A DNA stretch of 64,000 bases. Origin: Streptomyces ardesiacus (lineage in GTDB: Bacteria; Actinomycetota; Actinomycetes; Streptomycetales; Streptomycetaceae). Under the pieces are notes generated by a model. It did no database searches and had not been told where the DNA came from. It was given only the letters and a program-made list of their open reading frames with translations. The DNA is taken from the NCBI RefSeq assembly GCF_003112575.1, contig NZ_BEWC01000002.1:744001-808000 (forward strand), in the 5' to 3' direction. Below, piece by piece: positions 35,590-45,243 of the stretch. The position numbers and the translations under genes are program-made. Numbering within the stretch: position 1 is the stretch's first letter; each line of letters starts with the position of its first letter.

Positions 35590-35974
35590 GGCGCGCCGAA
35601 GGGGCACAGGCGGGACATTCCGTTGGCGATGGACCTGGCCGAGGCCGTGGGCGAGCACGTGGTCCGCTGTGGCACCGGTCCGGGTGGTGCCCTCGTTTAA
35701 GACGATCACCGGAACCCTGGTCACCACCTCGGACTACTCGTCTGTGTTCCGTAAGGTTATGAAGACCTTGGGTTACGACTGGTCACGGTCACTACCTGCG
35801 ACTTGGTTCGCCCCGACCGCGCTCAGTAGCGGTCTGTCACTCTTGCACATGTCCCGGTGGCCGGGGCACAGGAGCATCAAGGGGCGGACACGGCACCTTT
35901 CGCCGGACGCCACTGGCCGGGCGGTCAAGGGGATGGATGTGACGCTGGCCGGCACCGTGCTGACTTGGTGCTGA
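35590..35974 (+). pseudogene. tyrosine-type integrase C-terminal remnant
   Basis: Two adjacent frames carry one protein: GAPKGHRRDIPLAMDLAEAV to GPGGALV, then after a one-base shift FKTITGTLVTTSDYSSVFRKV, followed by TALSSGLSLLHMSRWPGHRSIK and HLSPDATGRA. This is the C-terminal half of a phage or plasmid integrase (GHxSI helix present). The RHT box and the catalytic tyrosine region are altered. It abuts the truncated ISAs1 end. Confidence 0.75.
35957..35974 (+). repeat. right 18-bp att-like repeat of the accessory island
   Basis: GTGCTGACTTGGTGCTGA at the very end of the integrase remnant matches 29956-29973 at 16 of 18 positions, in direct orientation. Attachment sites often lie next to integrase genes. 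Confidence 0.4.
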
Positions 35975-36012
35975 ATGAACAGATATTTCCGCAGGTCAAA
36001 GGGGTTCTCCAT

Positions 36013-36828
36013 ATGTGCGGACGGTATGCGGCGAGTCGTCGACCCGAGGATCTCGCAGGAATCTTTGAGATCGAGAAGTGGGAGCCCAAGGAGAGCTTGG
36101 AGCCCGACTACAACGTGGCGCCCACCAAGGAGGTCTACGCCGTCCTGGACCGTCCCCTGAAGGACGCCGGGGACCCGAGGCCGGTTCGCCAGCTTCGGAA
36201 GCTGAAGTGGGGACTGGTCCCCTCCTGGGCCAAGACGCCCGAGGGCGGCGCCCGGATGATCAACGCCCGTGCGGAGACCGTCCACGAGAAGCCCTCCTAC
36301 CGCCGCGCCTTCAGCGCCCGGCGCTGCATCCTGCCCGCCGACGGCTACTACGAGTGGGTCACCGGCAAGCAGGAGCGGGACCTGGAGGTCGAGGGGCGCA
36401 AGAAGCGGCCCCGCAAGCAGCCGTACTTCGTGACCCCGGCCGACGGGTCCGTGTTCGCCATGGCCGGGCTCTACGAGTTCTGGCGCGACCGGACCCTGCC
36501 GGACGACCACCCGCAGGCCTGGTGGGTGACGTGCTCGGTGATCACCACCGAGGCCGAGACCGAGCCGCTCGCCGTCGGCCCGGCCGACGGCCCGCACGCG
36601 CTGGCCGAGATCCACCCCCGGATGCCGCTGATGCTGACCCCGGACCGCTGGGACGACTGGCTCGATCCGGCCCGTACCGACCCCGACGCGCTGACCTCCC
36701 TGCTGGCGCCCCCGCCCCCCGGGCTGATGCGGGCCTTCCCCGTGTCCACGGCCGTGAGCAACGTCCGCAACAACGGGCCCGAGCTGCTCAAGGAGCTGGA
36801 GGCACCGGAAGAGGGCACACTCTTCTGA
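36013..36828 (+). CDS. SRAP-domain (YedK/HMCES-type) abasic-site crosslinking protein
   Basis: 271 residues beginning MCGRYA, with Cys2 exposed after methionine removal as the residue that crosslinks abasic sites in single-stranded DNA. Other SRAP motifs are PDYNVAPTKEV, WGLVPSWA, INARAETVHEKPSYRRAF, RCILPADGYYEW and HPRMPLML. It protects abasic sites during replication. The ATG at 36013 sets the Cys2 position. It is the first core gene after the island. Confidence 0.94.
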   Translation: MCGRYAASRRPEDLAGIFEIEKWEPKESLEPDYNVAPTKEVYAVLDRPLKDAGDPRPVRQLRKLKWGLVPSWAKTPEGGARMINARAETVHEKPSYRRAFSARRCILPADGYYEWVTGKQERDLEVEGRKKRPRKQPYFVTPADGSVFAMAGLYEFWRDRTLPDDHPQAWWVTCSVITTEAETEPLAVGPADGPHALAEIHPRMPLMLTPDRWDDWLDPARTDPDALTSLLAPPPPGLMRAFPVSTAVSNVRNNGPELLKELEAPEEGTLF

Positions 36829-36829
36829 C

Positions 36830-37477
36830 GTGACCAGCGACACCATCGAGAACATCCGCACCGAAGCGGGCACCGCCCGCATCACCTGGCACCGCGCGGA
36901 CCGGCCCCGGCTCGTCCTCGCCCTGAGCCACGGCGCCGGCGGCGGCATCGAGGCACGCGACCTGCGGGCACTGGCCGCCGCCCTGCCGGCCCACGGGGTG
37001 AGCGTCGCCCTGGTGGAGCAGCCCTGGCGGGTGGCGGGCAAGAAGCTGGCGCCCGCGCCGAAGACCCTGGACACCGGCTGGCGGGGCGTCTGGCCCGCGC
37101 TCGCCGCGTCCGGCCCACCGGTGATCTCGGGCGGCCGCAGCGCGGGGGCCCGCGTCGCCTGCCGCACCGCGGCCGAACTGGGTGCCCACGCCGTCCTCGC
37201 GCTCAGCTTTCCCCTGCACCCGCCGGGCAAGCCGGAGAAGTCCCGCGCCGACGAGCTGCTGGGCGCCGGGGTGCCCACCCTCGTGGTCCAGGGCGGCAAC
37301 GACCCCTTCGGCAGGCCCGAGGAGTTCCCCGAGGCACCCGAGGGGACCTACGACCTGATCGAGGTGCCGTACGGGGACCACGGCTTCGCCGTGCCCAAGC
37401 GGGCGGAGATCACCCAGGAGCAGGCGCTGGAGCTGATCACCGAAGGCGTCCTGGAGTGGGTCGGCCCACTCGGCTGA
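36830..37477 (+). CDS. Tex30/KANL3-like alpha/beta hydrolase
   Basis: 215 residues. LALSHGAGGGIEARDL provides the oxyanion loop, SGGRSAGARVA the nucleophile elbow (GRSAG), LVVQGGNDPFG the acid and YGDHGF the histidine. Only one base separates the SRAP stop from this GTG, so the two are probably cotranscribed. The substrate is unknown for the family. It ends just before the sigR promoter. Confidence 0.88.
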   Translation: MTSDTIENIRTEAGTARITWHRADRPRLVLALSHGAGGGIEARDLRALAAALPAHGVSVALVEQPWRVAGKKLAPAPKTLDTGWRGVWPALAASGPPVISGGRSAGARVACRTAAELGAHAVLALSFPLHPPGKPEKSRADELLGAGVPTLVVQGGNDPFGRPEEFPEAPEGTYDLIEVPYGDHGFAVPKRAEITQEQALELITEGVLEWVGPLG

Positions 37478-37483
37478 ACGGCC

Positions 37484-37510
37484 GGGAATGACCGGCGGGT
37501 GACCGATGTT
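37484..37510 (+). promoter_or_regulatory. SigR-dependent autoregulatory promoter (sigRp2 type)
   Basis: GGGAAT (37484-37489), exactly 18 bp, then GTT (37508-37510): the SigR consensus. It overlaps the end of the hydrolase gene and lies upstream of both sigR start codons. In S. coelicolor this promoter drives the long SigR' form after thiol stress. Confidence 0.85.
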
Positions 37511-37569
37511 GTGCGGTGCATACGTTGCTGAGAATCAGCACCGACGCCGTAGGAGAGGAAGTCCGCCGC

Positions 37570-38418
37570 ATGGGTTCAGCCTTCTGCCCGAGTCGCAGCA
37601 GCCGCGCCGACCTGGACTGGACCGTGCTGCACGCCGCCAAGACCGCCCCTATTCGGGCGGCGGGCGGACCGGATCGTCGTCTATCCTCCGATTCGAGTGA
37701 GGCCGGTCTCGGTTTCACGACGTCATTGGAGGAGGTGGGTCCGGTCACTGGGACCGACGCAGGGACCGAACACGGCCAGGCGGAGCAGCCCGAGGGCCGG
37801 GGCACGGGCGCGGAGTCGTCCGCCGAGCGCAGCGCGCGCTTCGAGCGGGACGCGCTGGAGTTCCTCGACCAGATGTACTCGGCCGCGCTGCGCATGACGC
37901 GTAATCCGGCCGACGCCGAGGACCTGGTGCAGGAGACCTACGCCAAGGCGTACGCGTCCTTCCACCAGTTCCGCGAGGGCACCAACCTCAAGGCGTGGCT
38001 GTACCGCATCCTCACGAACACCTTCATCAACTCGTACCGCAAGAAGCAGCGCGAACCCCAGCGCAGCGCGGCCGAGGAGATCGAGGACTGGCAGCTCGCC
38101 CGTGCCGAGTCGCACATGTCGACGGGTCTGCGCTCCGCGGAGTCGCAGGCGCTCGACCACCTGCCCGACTCGGACGTGAAGCAGGCGCTCCAGGCGATCC
38201 CCGAGGAATTCCGTATCGCCGTGTATCTGGCGGACGTCGAGGGCTTTGCCTACAAGGAGATCGCGGACATCATGGGGACACCCATCGGTACGGTGATGTC
38301 CCGGCTGCACCGTGGACGCCGTCAGCTGCGCGGCATGCTGGAGGACTACGCCCGCGACCGCGGTCTGGTCCCCGCCGGCGCCGGAGAGTCGAACGAAGCG
38401 AAAGGCTCGGGGTCATGA
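37570..38418 (+). CDS. sigR: ECF sigma factor SigR (long form SigR' from 37570, short form from 37735)
   Basis: The short form starts at GTG 37735 after GGAGGA and has 227 residues. Region 2 reads [33 protein letters not shown] and region 4 (about 160-210) includes [27 protein letters not shown], here quoted in pieces. An in-frame ATG at 37570 with AGAGGAA upstream adds exactly 55 residues, matching the established unstable SigR' isoform of S. coelicolor. SigR controls thiol-oxidative and some antibiotic stress genes. The stop overlaps rsrA (ATGA). A -10-like TATCCT near 37682 could be the constitutive promoter for the short form. Confidence 0.96.
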   Translation: MGSAFCPSRSSRADLDWTVLHAAKTAPIRAAGGPDRRLSSDSSEAGLGFTTSLEEVGPVTGTDAGTEHGQAEQPEGRGTGAESSAERSARFERDALEFLDQMYSAALRMTRNPADAEDLVQETYAKAYASFHQFREGTNLKAWLYRILTNTFINSYRKKQREPQRSAAEEIEDWQLARAESHMSTGLRSAESQALDHLPDSDVKQALQAIPEEFRIAVYLADVEGFAYKEIADIMGTPIGTVMSRLHRGRRQLRGMLEDYARDRGLVPAGAGESNEAKGSGS

Positions 38419-38726
38419 GCTGCGGAGAGCCGCACGAGACGGATTGCAGCGAAATCCTCGATCATCTCTACGAGTTCCTCGACAAGGAGATGCCGGACTC
38501 GGACTGCGTGAAGTTCGAGCACCACTTCGAGGAGTGCTCGCCCTGCCTGGAGAAGTACGGGCTGGAGCAGGCCGTGAAGAAGCTGGTCAAGCGGTGCTGC
38601 GGACAGGACGACGTGCCGGGCGACCTGCGGGCCAAGGTGATGGGACGGCTGGACCTGATCCGGTCCGGGCAGTCCGTGCCCGAACACGACGTCACCACGT
38701 CGCCGTCGGCGTCGCAGGAGTCCTGA
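38415..38726 (+). CDS. rsrA: redox-sensing zinc anti-sigma factor RsrA
   Basis: 103 residues with the ZAS motif H37-x3-C41-x2-C44 (HHFEECSPC) and C11, the zinc and disulfide switch residues. Further cysteines are C3, C31, C61 and C62, for seven in all, as in S. coelicolor. Reduced RsrA binds SigR; oxidation forms a disulfide, releases zinc and frees SigR. Its ATG overlaps the sigR stop, keeping the two in balance. Confidence 0.96.
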   Translation: MSCGEPHETDCSEILDHLYEFLDKEMPDSDCVKFEHHFEECSPCLEKYGLEQAVKKLVKRCCGQDDVPGDLRAKVMGRLDLIRSGQSVPEHDVTTSPSASQES

Positions 38727-38869
38727 GCCGGTCCGGAGACGCACAGGACTGTTCGGTTCTGTGCCGTTCCGAAGTCACTCGTACGTGCTAATCCGCGGGT
38801 TATCTGCCCGCGGCCTCCCCTTCGTCGTCCTAGGCTCCGAGCTTCACAGGCGTGGCCGGGGAGGGGCTC

Positions 38870-40192
38870 ATGGACGCGGTACCCGCACGCGCGCGTGCGT
38901 ACGTCGTATGCGTCGCCCTCGTCGCCCTGCTCTGCCTGCGGCCGCTGCCCTCGGTGCACGCGCCCTGGTGGGCGGTGCTGCTGCTGGCCGGGCTGTACGC
39001 GGGCTCCGAGCTGGTCGCGCGGTCCCGCTTCGTCGGCACCTGCTATCCCGTCCTGCTCGCCGGCGCCTTCCTGCTGCCGCCGCCCGCCGCCGCGCTCGTC
39101 GCCCTGCCCGGGGCCCTGCTGTCCCCGGTGCCGCGACGGCCCTACGGCCTGCGGCGGGTGTGGCGGGCCGCGCAACTGACCCTCGCCGTGTGGGCCGCCG
39201 CCTGCGTCCACTGGCGGCTCGGTGGCCGGGACGCGGTCGTGGAGCCCGCCTTCCCGTACGTCCTCGTGCCGGCCGGGGCCGCCGTACTCGCGTTCTGCGT
39301 GGTGCTCACCGTCCTGGACGGCGGGATCCTCACCCTCGCCGACCGGGTGCCGCCGCGCCGGGCGTGGCGGGGGCTGTTCCTCCGGTCGCTCGCGCCGATC
39401 GCGGCGCACGGGCTCGCCGGTCTGATGATGGCGGTCCTGTGGCGCAGTCCCTACGGCCCGGTGGCCGCGCTGCTCGTACTGCTGCCGATGTGCGTGGCGT
39501 GGTGGGCCTTCGCCCAGTACCACCGCGAGCGGGCCGCGCACCAGGCGACCATCCGGGCCCTGGTGCAGGCCGTCGACATCAAGGACGGCTACACGCGCGG
39601 CCACAGTGAACGCGTCGGTCAGGCCTCCATGATGATCGCCCGCGAGCTGGGCATGGACGACGAACGCGTCGAGACCCTCCGCTTCGCCGGGATCCTGCAC
39701 GACGTGGGCAAGCTCGGGGTCCCCACCCGGCTGCTGCGCAAGGACGGGCCGCTGACGCCCGACGAGCGGCGGGTGATCGAACTGCACCCGGAATACGGTC
39801 ACGAGATGGTGCGCGGCATCCGCTTCCTCGGCGAGGCCCGGGCCGCCGTCCTCCACCACCACGAACGGCTGGACGGCAGCGGCTACCCCTACGGGCTGGC
39901 CGGCGACCGGATCCCCGAGTCGGCCCGGGTGGTGGCGGTGGCCGACGCCTTCGACGCGATGACCTCCACGCGCTCCTACAGCCGGGCCCGTCCCGTCGCG
40001 GCGGCGCTGGAGGAGCTCCAGCGGTGTGCCGGGGCGCACTTCGACCCGCGGATGGTGCGGGCGCTCGTCCACGCCCTCGGACGCCACGGCTGGCGCCCGT
40101 CGGTGACGGCGGACGGCACACCGGCGCCCCCCGGCGCGATACCGGGCCGGCGCGGGGGCGCGCGGGACCACGTCGGCAAGGGGGCGTCATGA
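38870..40192 (+). CDS. membrane-anchored HD-GYP domain protein
   Basis: 440 residues. About 200 N-terminal residues form six or so membrane helices. The C-terminal HD-GYP domain has VDIKDGYTRGHSERVGQ, GILHDVGKLGVP, HPEYGHEMV, HHHERLDGSGYPYGL and ADAFDAMTSTRSYS, so HD and GYP residues are all present. HD-GYP proteins hydrolyse cyclic di-GMP or related dinucleotides. The ATG at 38870 has GGGGAGGGG upstream. A relative with a degenerate HD domain follows. Confidence 0.9.
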   Translation: MDAVPARARAYVVCVALVALLCLRPLPSVHAPWWAVLLLAGLYAGSELVARSRFVGTCYPVLLAGAFLLPPPAAALVALPGALLSPVPRRPYGLRRVWRAAQLTLAVWAAACVHWRLGGRDAVVEPAFPYVLVPAGAAVLAFCVVLTVLDGGILTLADRVPPRRAWRGLFLRSLAPIAAHGLAGLMMAVLWRSPYGPVAALLVLLPMCVAWWAFAQYHRERAAHQATIRALVQAVDIKDGYTRGHSERVGQASMMIARELGMDDERVETLRFAGILHDVGKLGVPTRLLRKDGPLTPDERRVIELHPEYGHEMVRGIRFLGEARAAVLHHHERLDGSGYPYGLAGDRIPESARVVAVADAFDAMTSTRSYSRARPVAAALEELQRCAGAHFDPRMVRALVHALGRHGWRPSVTADGTPAPPGAIPGRRGGARDHVGKGAS

Positions 40193-40228
40193 GGACGCCG
40201 GTGCCCCCGGCACGTCCTTGCCGGACCC

Positions 40229-40480
40229 GCCGTCCGCGCCGCGTCTGCCGTCCGCGCCGCGTCTGCCGTCCGTTCCGTGCCGGGCGTCGTCGGCCGGCTC
40301 TCTTTCCGTGGGCTGTTGGGTGCTTTCGTCCTCTTCTCCGTCGGTGCGCTGTCGGGTGCCTTCGTCCTCTTCTCCGTCCCTGCCCTGCCGGGTGCCTCCG
40401 CCCGGCCCGTCGTCCGTCCCCTGCCGGGTGCCCTCGCGCGGTTCTCCCTCCGTGCCCCGCCGGGTGCCTCCGTCGGGCTT
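40229..40480. repeat. 18-bp and 36-bp tandem repeats between the HD genes
   Basis: Two perfect 18-bp units (GCCGTCCGCGCCGCGTCT at 40229 and 40247) are followed by four 36-bp units (40312, 40348, 40384, 40420) and a partial fifth. Periods are multiples of three, and several frames stay open through them. The remaining part of the 40193-40733 gap is very GC-rich with no supported gene. Confidence 0.8.
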
Positions 40481-40733
40481 GCGGTCCCGGGGGGCGCCGT
40501 CCTCGCCGGGGCCGGCACCACGGCCGGGTCCCGCGCGCGTGTGCCGTCGGCCGAGTCCGGGGAGCCCGGCGTCCGGGAGGCGACCGGGGGACGGGACCGG
40601 CCGCCGCGCGCCGTCGTCGGGGACCGGGACCGGCGGACACGAGGGCGCGGGCCGTCGGTGCGCGTGCGCGGTGCGCCGGCCGGCGGCGGCCCCCGGCCCC
40701 GGGGCGCGGGGGGCGTGCGGGCGGGGGTGCGCC

Positions 40734-42068
40734 GTGACGTCCTTCCGGCCCCGCGTCCCGTCACCCTCCCCGGCGGCACCGCGCCGGCGGCTGCGCCCGG
40801 ACCCGCCCCGGGGCACCGGCGAGACGCCCCGGCCTCCGGGGACGGCGCTGTTCCTCGTACCCGGCTGTGCCGGCCTCCTCGCGCTCGGGTGCCTCGCCTC
40901 CGTGCTCGGGTCGGGGCCCCACCAGCGGCCCGTTGCGCTCGCCTTCGGGGGCCTCGTCGCCCTCGGCGAGCTGACCCGGCGCACCGGTGCCGAGGCCCGG
41001 GAGGCGGCTCCCCTCGGGGCCGCGGGCGCGCTGGCGTACGCGCTGCTCGGAGACGTCGCAGGGCAGCCCGCGCACCACGGCGTCGCCCAGACCGTCAGCG
41101 TCGTGCTCGCCGCCTCCCTGCTGGGCAGCGTGCCCCACGTCGCCCGCGGCAGCGGTCCCGTCCTCGACCCCCTGGCACGGCGCGTGCTCACCGTCGGCTT
41201 CGCCGCCGTCTGCTTCCGGCCCCTGTCCAACCAGGGCGTCTTCGACCACTGGAGCGGCCCCGCCTACGCGCTGCTGCTGCTCGCGCTCCTCGCCCTGACC
41301 ACCCTGTGCGACGCCGTGCTCGCCGCCGCACCCGCGCACGCGCGCACCGGCTGGCCCTTCGGGCCGCTGCTGCGCGAAGAGCTGCGCGGCATGGTCGGGA
41401 TCACCTCCGCGGTGTGTGCGACCGGTGCCGTGATGGCGCTCGCGGTGAGCGTCGCGGGCCTGTGGGCGCTGCCCGTCTTCTCCGTGCCGCTGCTGCTCGC
41501 CCAGCTCTCCTACCGCCGGTACGCGGCCGTGCGGGCCACCTACCGGCAGACCATCGCCTCCCTGGCCCGCGCCACCGAGATCGCCGGGTACACCCCGGCC
41601 GGGCACGCCCGCCGCGTCGCCGGGCTCGGGGTGGCCGTCGGGCGGGACCTGGGGCTGTCCGGGGCGGAGCTGACGGTGCTGGAGTACGCGGCGCTCATGC
41701 ACGACATCGGCCAGCTGAGCCTCGTCGACCCGGTTCCGGCGGGTGCCACCGCCGACCTGCCCGCCTCGGAACAGCGGCGGATCGCGCTGCTCGGCGGGGC
41801 CGTCGTCCGCCAGACCGGCGTCGACGCGGCGGTCGCGGTGGTGGTGGAGCGGCAGGCCGACCCCTGCCGGGAGCAGCCGGTGGCCGCGCGGATCGTGCGG
41901 GTCGTCAACGCCTACGAGGAGAAGGCACGGGACGCGGGTCCGGGCGGTGGCCTGGCGGCGCTGGAGGAGCTGCGCCTGGCCACCGCCGGCGACTACGCTC
42001 CCGAGGTGGTGGAAGCGCTGGCCCGAGTCCTTTCGCGAGGCAGCCTTACCGAGCCCGCGGCTGGGTAA
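40734..42068 (+). CDS. membrane protein with degenerate HD domain
   Basis: 444 residues. Several membrane helices (ALFLVPGCAGLLALGCLASVL, YALLLLALLALTTLCDAVLA) are followed by a C-terminal HD-like domain: TEIAGYTPAGHARRVAGLGV and EYAALMHDIGQLSLVDP. The HD pair is kept, but the HHE and GYP elements of HD-GYP proteins are missing, so it is likely a sensor or regulator or has other specificity. The start is uncertain: GTG 40734 was chosen; the frame is open from 40218 through the repeat tract. It probably arose by duplication of its neighbour. Confidence 0.75.
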   Translation: MTSFRPRVPSPSPAAPRRRLRPDPPRGTGETPRPPGTALFLVPGCAGLLALGCLASVLGSGPHQRPVALAFGGLVALGELTRRTGAEAREAAPLGAAGALAYALLGDVAGQPAHHGVAQTVSVVLAASLLGSVPHVARGSGPVLDPLARRVLTVGFAAVCFRPLSNQGVFDHWSGPAYALLLLALLALTTLCDAVLAAAPAHARTGWPFGPLLREELRGMVGITSAVCATGAVMALAVSVAGLWALPVFSVPLLLAQLSYRRYAAVRATYRQTIASLARATEIAGYTPAGHARRVAGLGVAVGRDLGLSGAELTVLEYAALMHDIGQLSLVDPVPAGATADLPASEQRRIALLGGAVVRQTGVDAAVAVVVERQADPCREQPVAARIVRVVNAYEEKARDAGPGGGLAALEELRLATAGDYAPEVVEALARVLSRGSLTEPAAG

Positions 42069-42181
42069 CCCATGGGTAATGAGCGCCTCCGCAGCCGTAC
42101 GTGGTTTGATGCCCGGGAGAGGGTGTCCGGGGGCGCGAAAGGCACAGCCAGCCCACTGAACGGAACTGGCAGGCGGGAATC

Positions 42182-43162
42182 GTGAGGATCTTCGGCAAGG
42201 CACGGCACCGGCCCTCCGCCTCCTGGCGGCAGGCCACCGACCGCGCGTTCACGCTGATCGGCGACGGTCGCTACGACGACGCGGGCGCGCTGCTGACGCG
42301 GGCGGCGGACCTGGAGCCCTGGCTGTCGGAGTCCTGGTTCAACCTGGCGCTGCTGCACAAGTTCCGGCACGACTGGGAGCAGGCCAGGGCGGCGGGCCTG
42401 AGGGCCGTCGCACTGCTCGACCGGGACGCCGGCGCCCCCGACTGGTGGAACGTCGGCATCGCCGCGACCGCCCTGCAGGACTGGCCGCTGGCCCGCCGGG
42501 CCTGGCAGGCCTACGGGCTGCGCACCCCGGGCGAGGCCACGGACGCCGGTGAGCCGCTCGGCATGGACCTCGGCAGCGCGGCGGTACGGCTCTCCCCGGA
42601 GGGCGAGGCCGAAGTGGTGTGGGGGCGGCGGCTCGATCCCGCCCGCGTCGAGGTGCTGTCCATCCCGCTGCCGTCCTCGGGCCGGCGCTGGGGCGAGGTC
42701 GTCCTGCACGACGGCGTGCCGCACGGGGAGCGGACGACCAGCGCCGGGCACTCCTACCCCGTCTTCGACGAGATCGAGCTGTGGGCGCCCTCACCCGTGC
42801 CCACCTGGGTGGTCCTCCTGGAGGCCGCCACCGAGGCCGACCGGGACGCCCTGGAGCAGCTGGCCGCGGACGCCGGGTTCGCCGCCGAGGACTGGTCGTC
42901 CTCCGTCCGGCTGCTGTGCCGGATGTGCTCGGAGTCGCGGATGCCGTCCGACGAGGGCGAGGGCGAGCACCTCGACCCGCACGACCACAGCGAACCGGGA
43001 CACCCCGGGCCGCTCGGGCACCGCACGGACGGGCAGCTGTGGGTGCCGGAGCGGGAGTGCGGGGTGGCCGCGCCGGCCGGGCTGGTGAAGGGGCTGCTGG
43101 ACGGGTGGGTCGCGGACAGCCCGGACTCGCGTGACTGGCGGGACCTGGAAGAGGTCTGCTGA
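42182..43162 (+). CDS. TPR-containing cytoplasmic protein
   Basis: 326 residues. Residues about 15-120 hold tetratricopeptide-like helices ([25 protein letters not shown] in pieces, then [20 protein letters not shown]). The rest is an alpha/beta region of unknown fold ([36 protein letters not shown]) with an acidic, His-rich insertion near 260. The GTG at 42182 was chosen at the start of homologous-looking sequence; upstream GGCGGG may be the ribosome-binding site. Function unknown. Confidence 0.8.
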   Translation: MRIFGKARHRPSASWRQATDRAFTLIGDGRYDDAGALLTRAADLEPWLSESWFNLALLHKFRHDWEQARAAGLRAVALLDRDAGAPDWWNVGIAATALQDWPLARRAWQAYGLRTPGEATDAGEPLGMDLGSAAVRLSPEGEAEVVWGRRLDPARVEVLSIPLPSSGRRWGEVVLHDGVPHGERTTSAGHSYPVFDEIELWAPSPVPTWVVLLEAATEADRDALEQLAADAGFAAEDWSSSVRLLCRMCSESRMPSDEGEGEHLDPHDHSEPGHPGPLGHRTDGQLWVPERECGVAAPAGLVKGLLDGWVADSPDSRDWRDLEEVC

Positions 43163-43248
43163 GCGGCCCCGTAGTCTTTGACGGGGCAGTCTCTGCCCCA
43201 GGCACTCCAGCATCACCCTTGGTTGTACGAGGAAGGCATACGTCGGTC

Positions 43249-43899
43249 ATGGCCCAGCAGGACACCGAACAGCAGCACCCGGGCGTGCTCCCCGTGGACG
43301 ACGAGGGGTTCGTCGTCGACACCCAGGACTGCGAGGAGCGCGAGGCCGACTGGCGCGGGCGCGGCACCTCGCGCCCGATCACGGTGGTCGGCAACCCGGT
43401 GCTGCACAAGGAGTGCGAGGACGTCACCGACTTCGGCGAGGCGTTCCAGCAGTTGGTGGCCGACATGTTCGCCAGCCAGCGCACGGCCGAGGGCGTGGGC
43501 CTGGCCGCCAACCAGATCGGTGTCTCCAAGAAGGTCTTCGTCTACGACTGCCCGGACGACGAGGGCGTCCGTCACGTCGGCGTGGTCTGCAATCCCCAGC
43601 TCGTCGAACTGCCCGCGGACCGCCGCCGCCTGGACGACAGCAACGAGGGCTGCCTGTCCGTGCCGACCGCCTACGCGCCGCTGGCCCGCCCCGACTACGC
43701 CGAGGTGACCGGGCAGGACGAGAAGGGCAACCCCGTCAAGGTGCGCGGTACCGGGTACTTCGCACGGTGTTTGCAGCACGAGACGGACCACCTGTACGGG
43801 TACCTGTACATCGACCGGCTCTCCAAGCGCGAACGCAAGGACGCCCTGCGGCAGATGGCCGAGAACGAGCCCCGCTACCCCGTGGTCGCCAACGACTGA
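43249..43899 (+). CDS. def: peptide deformylase
   Basis: 216 residues. The three deformylase motifs are [17 protein letters not shown] and QHETDHLYG (HExxH with metal-binding Cys in the second motif). It removes the N-formyl group from new proteins. An N-terminal extension of about 45 acidic residues precedes the domain, making it longer than the usual 170-190. ATG at 43249. A hairpin follows the stop. Confidence 0.95.
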   Translation: MAQQDTEQQHPGVLPVDDEGFVVDTQDCEEREADWRGRGTSRPITVVGNPVLHKECEDVTDFGEAFQQLVADMFASQRTAEGVGLAANQIGVSKKVFVYDCPDDEGVRHVGVVCNPQLVELPADRRRLDDSNEGCLSVPTAYAPLARPDYAEVTGQDEKGNPVKVRGTGYFARCLQHETDHLYGYLYIDRLSKRERKDALRQMAENEPRYPVVAND

Positions 43900-43932
43900 C
43901 ACCGCCACACCCGCCCCACATCTCCCTCGCGC

Positions 43933-43969
43933 ACGGCGCCTGTTCGGGTCTTCCCCGAGCGGGCGCCGT
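43933..43969 (+). terminator. hairpin terminator after def
   Basis: ACGGCGCC (43933-43940) pairs with GGCGCCGT (43962-43969), with a second inner stem CGGG/CCCG. No long T-run. The 43970-44157 stretch is the promoter region of the terpene operon; it contains a GGCGCAC/GTGCGCC hairpin ending about 27 bp before the start codon. Confidence 0.65.
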
Positions 43970-44157
43970 TCGTCTGTGCGCGTCCCTGGAAAGCCGCCAC
44001 ACAACAGGAGAATTCCGGCACGCAGGGGTAGTGAATGAAGCAAATCCGTTCCCAGAACGGTCAGTTGTGGTGCTGAATGGGAAGTGCGGGATACGCAACG
44101 GCGCACGCCCGGCTCAGGGAGAGGGGTGCGCCACCGGCGGCTGAGAGGGGTTTGTTC

Positions 44158-45243
44158 GTGCATGCTTTCTCACACGGCACCACAGCGACACCGACAGCGA
44201 TCGCAGTACCGTCATCGCTCCGCCTTCCAGTGATCGAGGCGGAATTTCCGCGGCAACTGCACCCGTATTGGCCCAGGCTCCAGGAGACAACACGCGCCTG
44301 GCTGCTCGAAAAGCGGCTCATGTCGGCGGACAAGGTCGAGGAATATGCCGACGGCCTGTGCTACACGGACCTCATGGCCGGGTACTACCTGGGTGCCCCC
44401 GACGAGGTCATGCAGGCGATAGCGGACTACAGCGCGTGGTTCTTCGTCTGGGACGACCGGCACGACCGCGACATCGTGCACGGCCGCCCCGGCGCCTGGC
44501 GACGACTGCGCGGCCGGCTCCACACGGCGCTCGACTCCCCCGGGGACCACCTGCACCACCAGGACGCGCTGGTGGCCGGGTTCGCCGACAGTGTGCGGCG
44601 GCTCTACGCCTTCCTGCCGGCCACCTGGAACGCCCGCTTCGCGCGGCACTTCCACGCGGTGATCGAGGCGTACGACCGGGAATTCCACAACCGCACGCGC
44701 CGCACCGTGCCCGGCGTCGAGGAGTACCTCGAACTGCGCCGGCTCACTTTCGCGCACTGGATCTGGACCGACCTGCTGGAGCCGAGTTCGGGATGCGAAC
44801 TCCCCGACGCCGTACGGAAACACCCGGCATATCGGCGGGCGGCGCTGCTGAGTCAGGAATTCGCCGCCTGGTACAACGACCTCTGCTCGCTTCCGAAAGA
44901 AATAGCCGGGGACGAGGTCCACAATCTCGGTATCAGTCTCATCACCCATCACTCACTCACGCTGGAAGAAGCCGTCGCAGAAGTCAGGCGACGCGTGGAG
45001 GAATGCATCACCGAATTCCTCGCCGTGGAGCAGGAAGCCTTGCGCTTCGCCGACCGGCTCGCCGACGGAACCGTACGCGGAAAGGAACTGAGCGGCGCCG
45101 TACGGGCCAACGTCGGCAATATGCGGAACTGGTTCAGTTCCGTCTACTGGTTCCACCACGAGTCCGGCCGGTACCGGGTCGACAGCTGGGACGACCGGTC
45201 CACGCCCCCGTACGTCAACAACGAAGCGGCAGGTGAGAAATGA
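44158..45243 (+). CDS. epi-isozizaene synthase (class I sesquiterpene cyclase)
   Basis: 361 residues. The aspartate-rich motif is WDDRHDRD (DDxxD) and the second magnesium motif is NDLCSLPKE (NDxxSxxxE). It converts farnesyl diphosphate to epi-isozizaene, precursor of albaflavenone. Sequence and N-terminus (MHAF...[12 protein letters not shown]) are nearly the same as the S. coelicolor enzyme SCO5222. The GTG at 44158 follows GAGAGGGG. Its stop overlaps the P450 start by 4 bp. Confidence 0.96.
   Translation: MHAFSHGTTATPTAIAVPSSLRLPVIEAEFPRQLHPYWPRLQETTRAWLLEKRLMSADKVEEYADGLCYTDLMAGYYLGAPDEVMQAIADYSAWFFVWDDRHDRDIVHGRPGAWRRLRGRLHTALDSPGDHLHHQDALVAGFADSVRRLYAFLPATWNARFARHFHAVIEAYDREFHNRTRRTVPGVEEYLELRRLTFAHWIWTDLLEPSSGCELPDAVRKHPAYRRAALLSQEFAAWYNDLCSLPKEIAGDEVHNLGISLITHHSLTLEEAVAEVRRRVEECITEFLAVEQEALRFADRLADGTVRGKELSGAVRANVGNMRNWFSSVYWFHHESGRYRVDSWDDRSTPPYVNNEAAGEK

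Noticed and set aside
40229..40480. CRISPR-like array
   Set aside because: Units are contiguous tandem repeats without unique spacers; there are no cas genes in the window.
40187..41230. 347-codon minus-strand frame with a 12-residue GTRQxTDGEEDE-like repeat
   Set aside because: It is the reverse of the 36-bp DNA repeat plus antisense of the HD gene; no start signal or homology. Kept only as a repeat feature.
43163..43248. SigR promoter before def
   Set aside because: def is a SigR target in some reports, but no GGAAT-N18-GTT arrangement is present in this interval.
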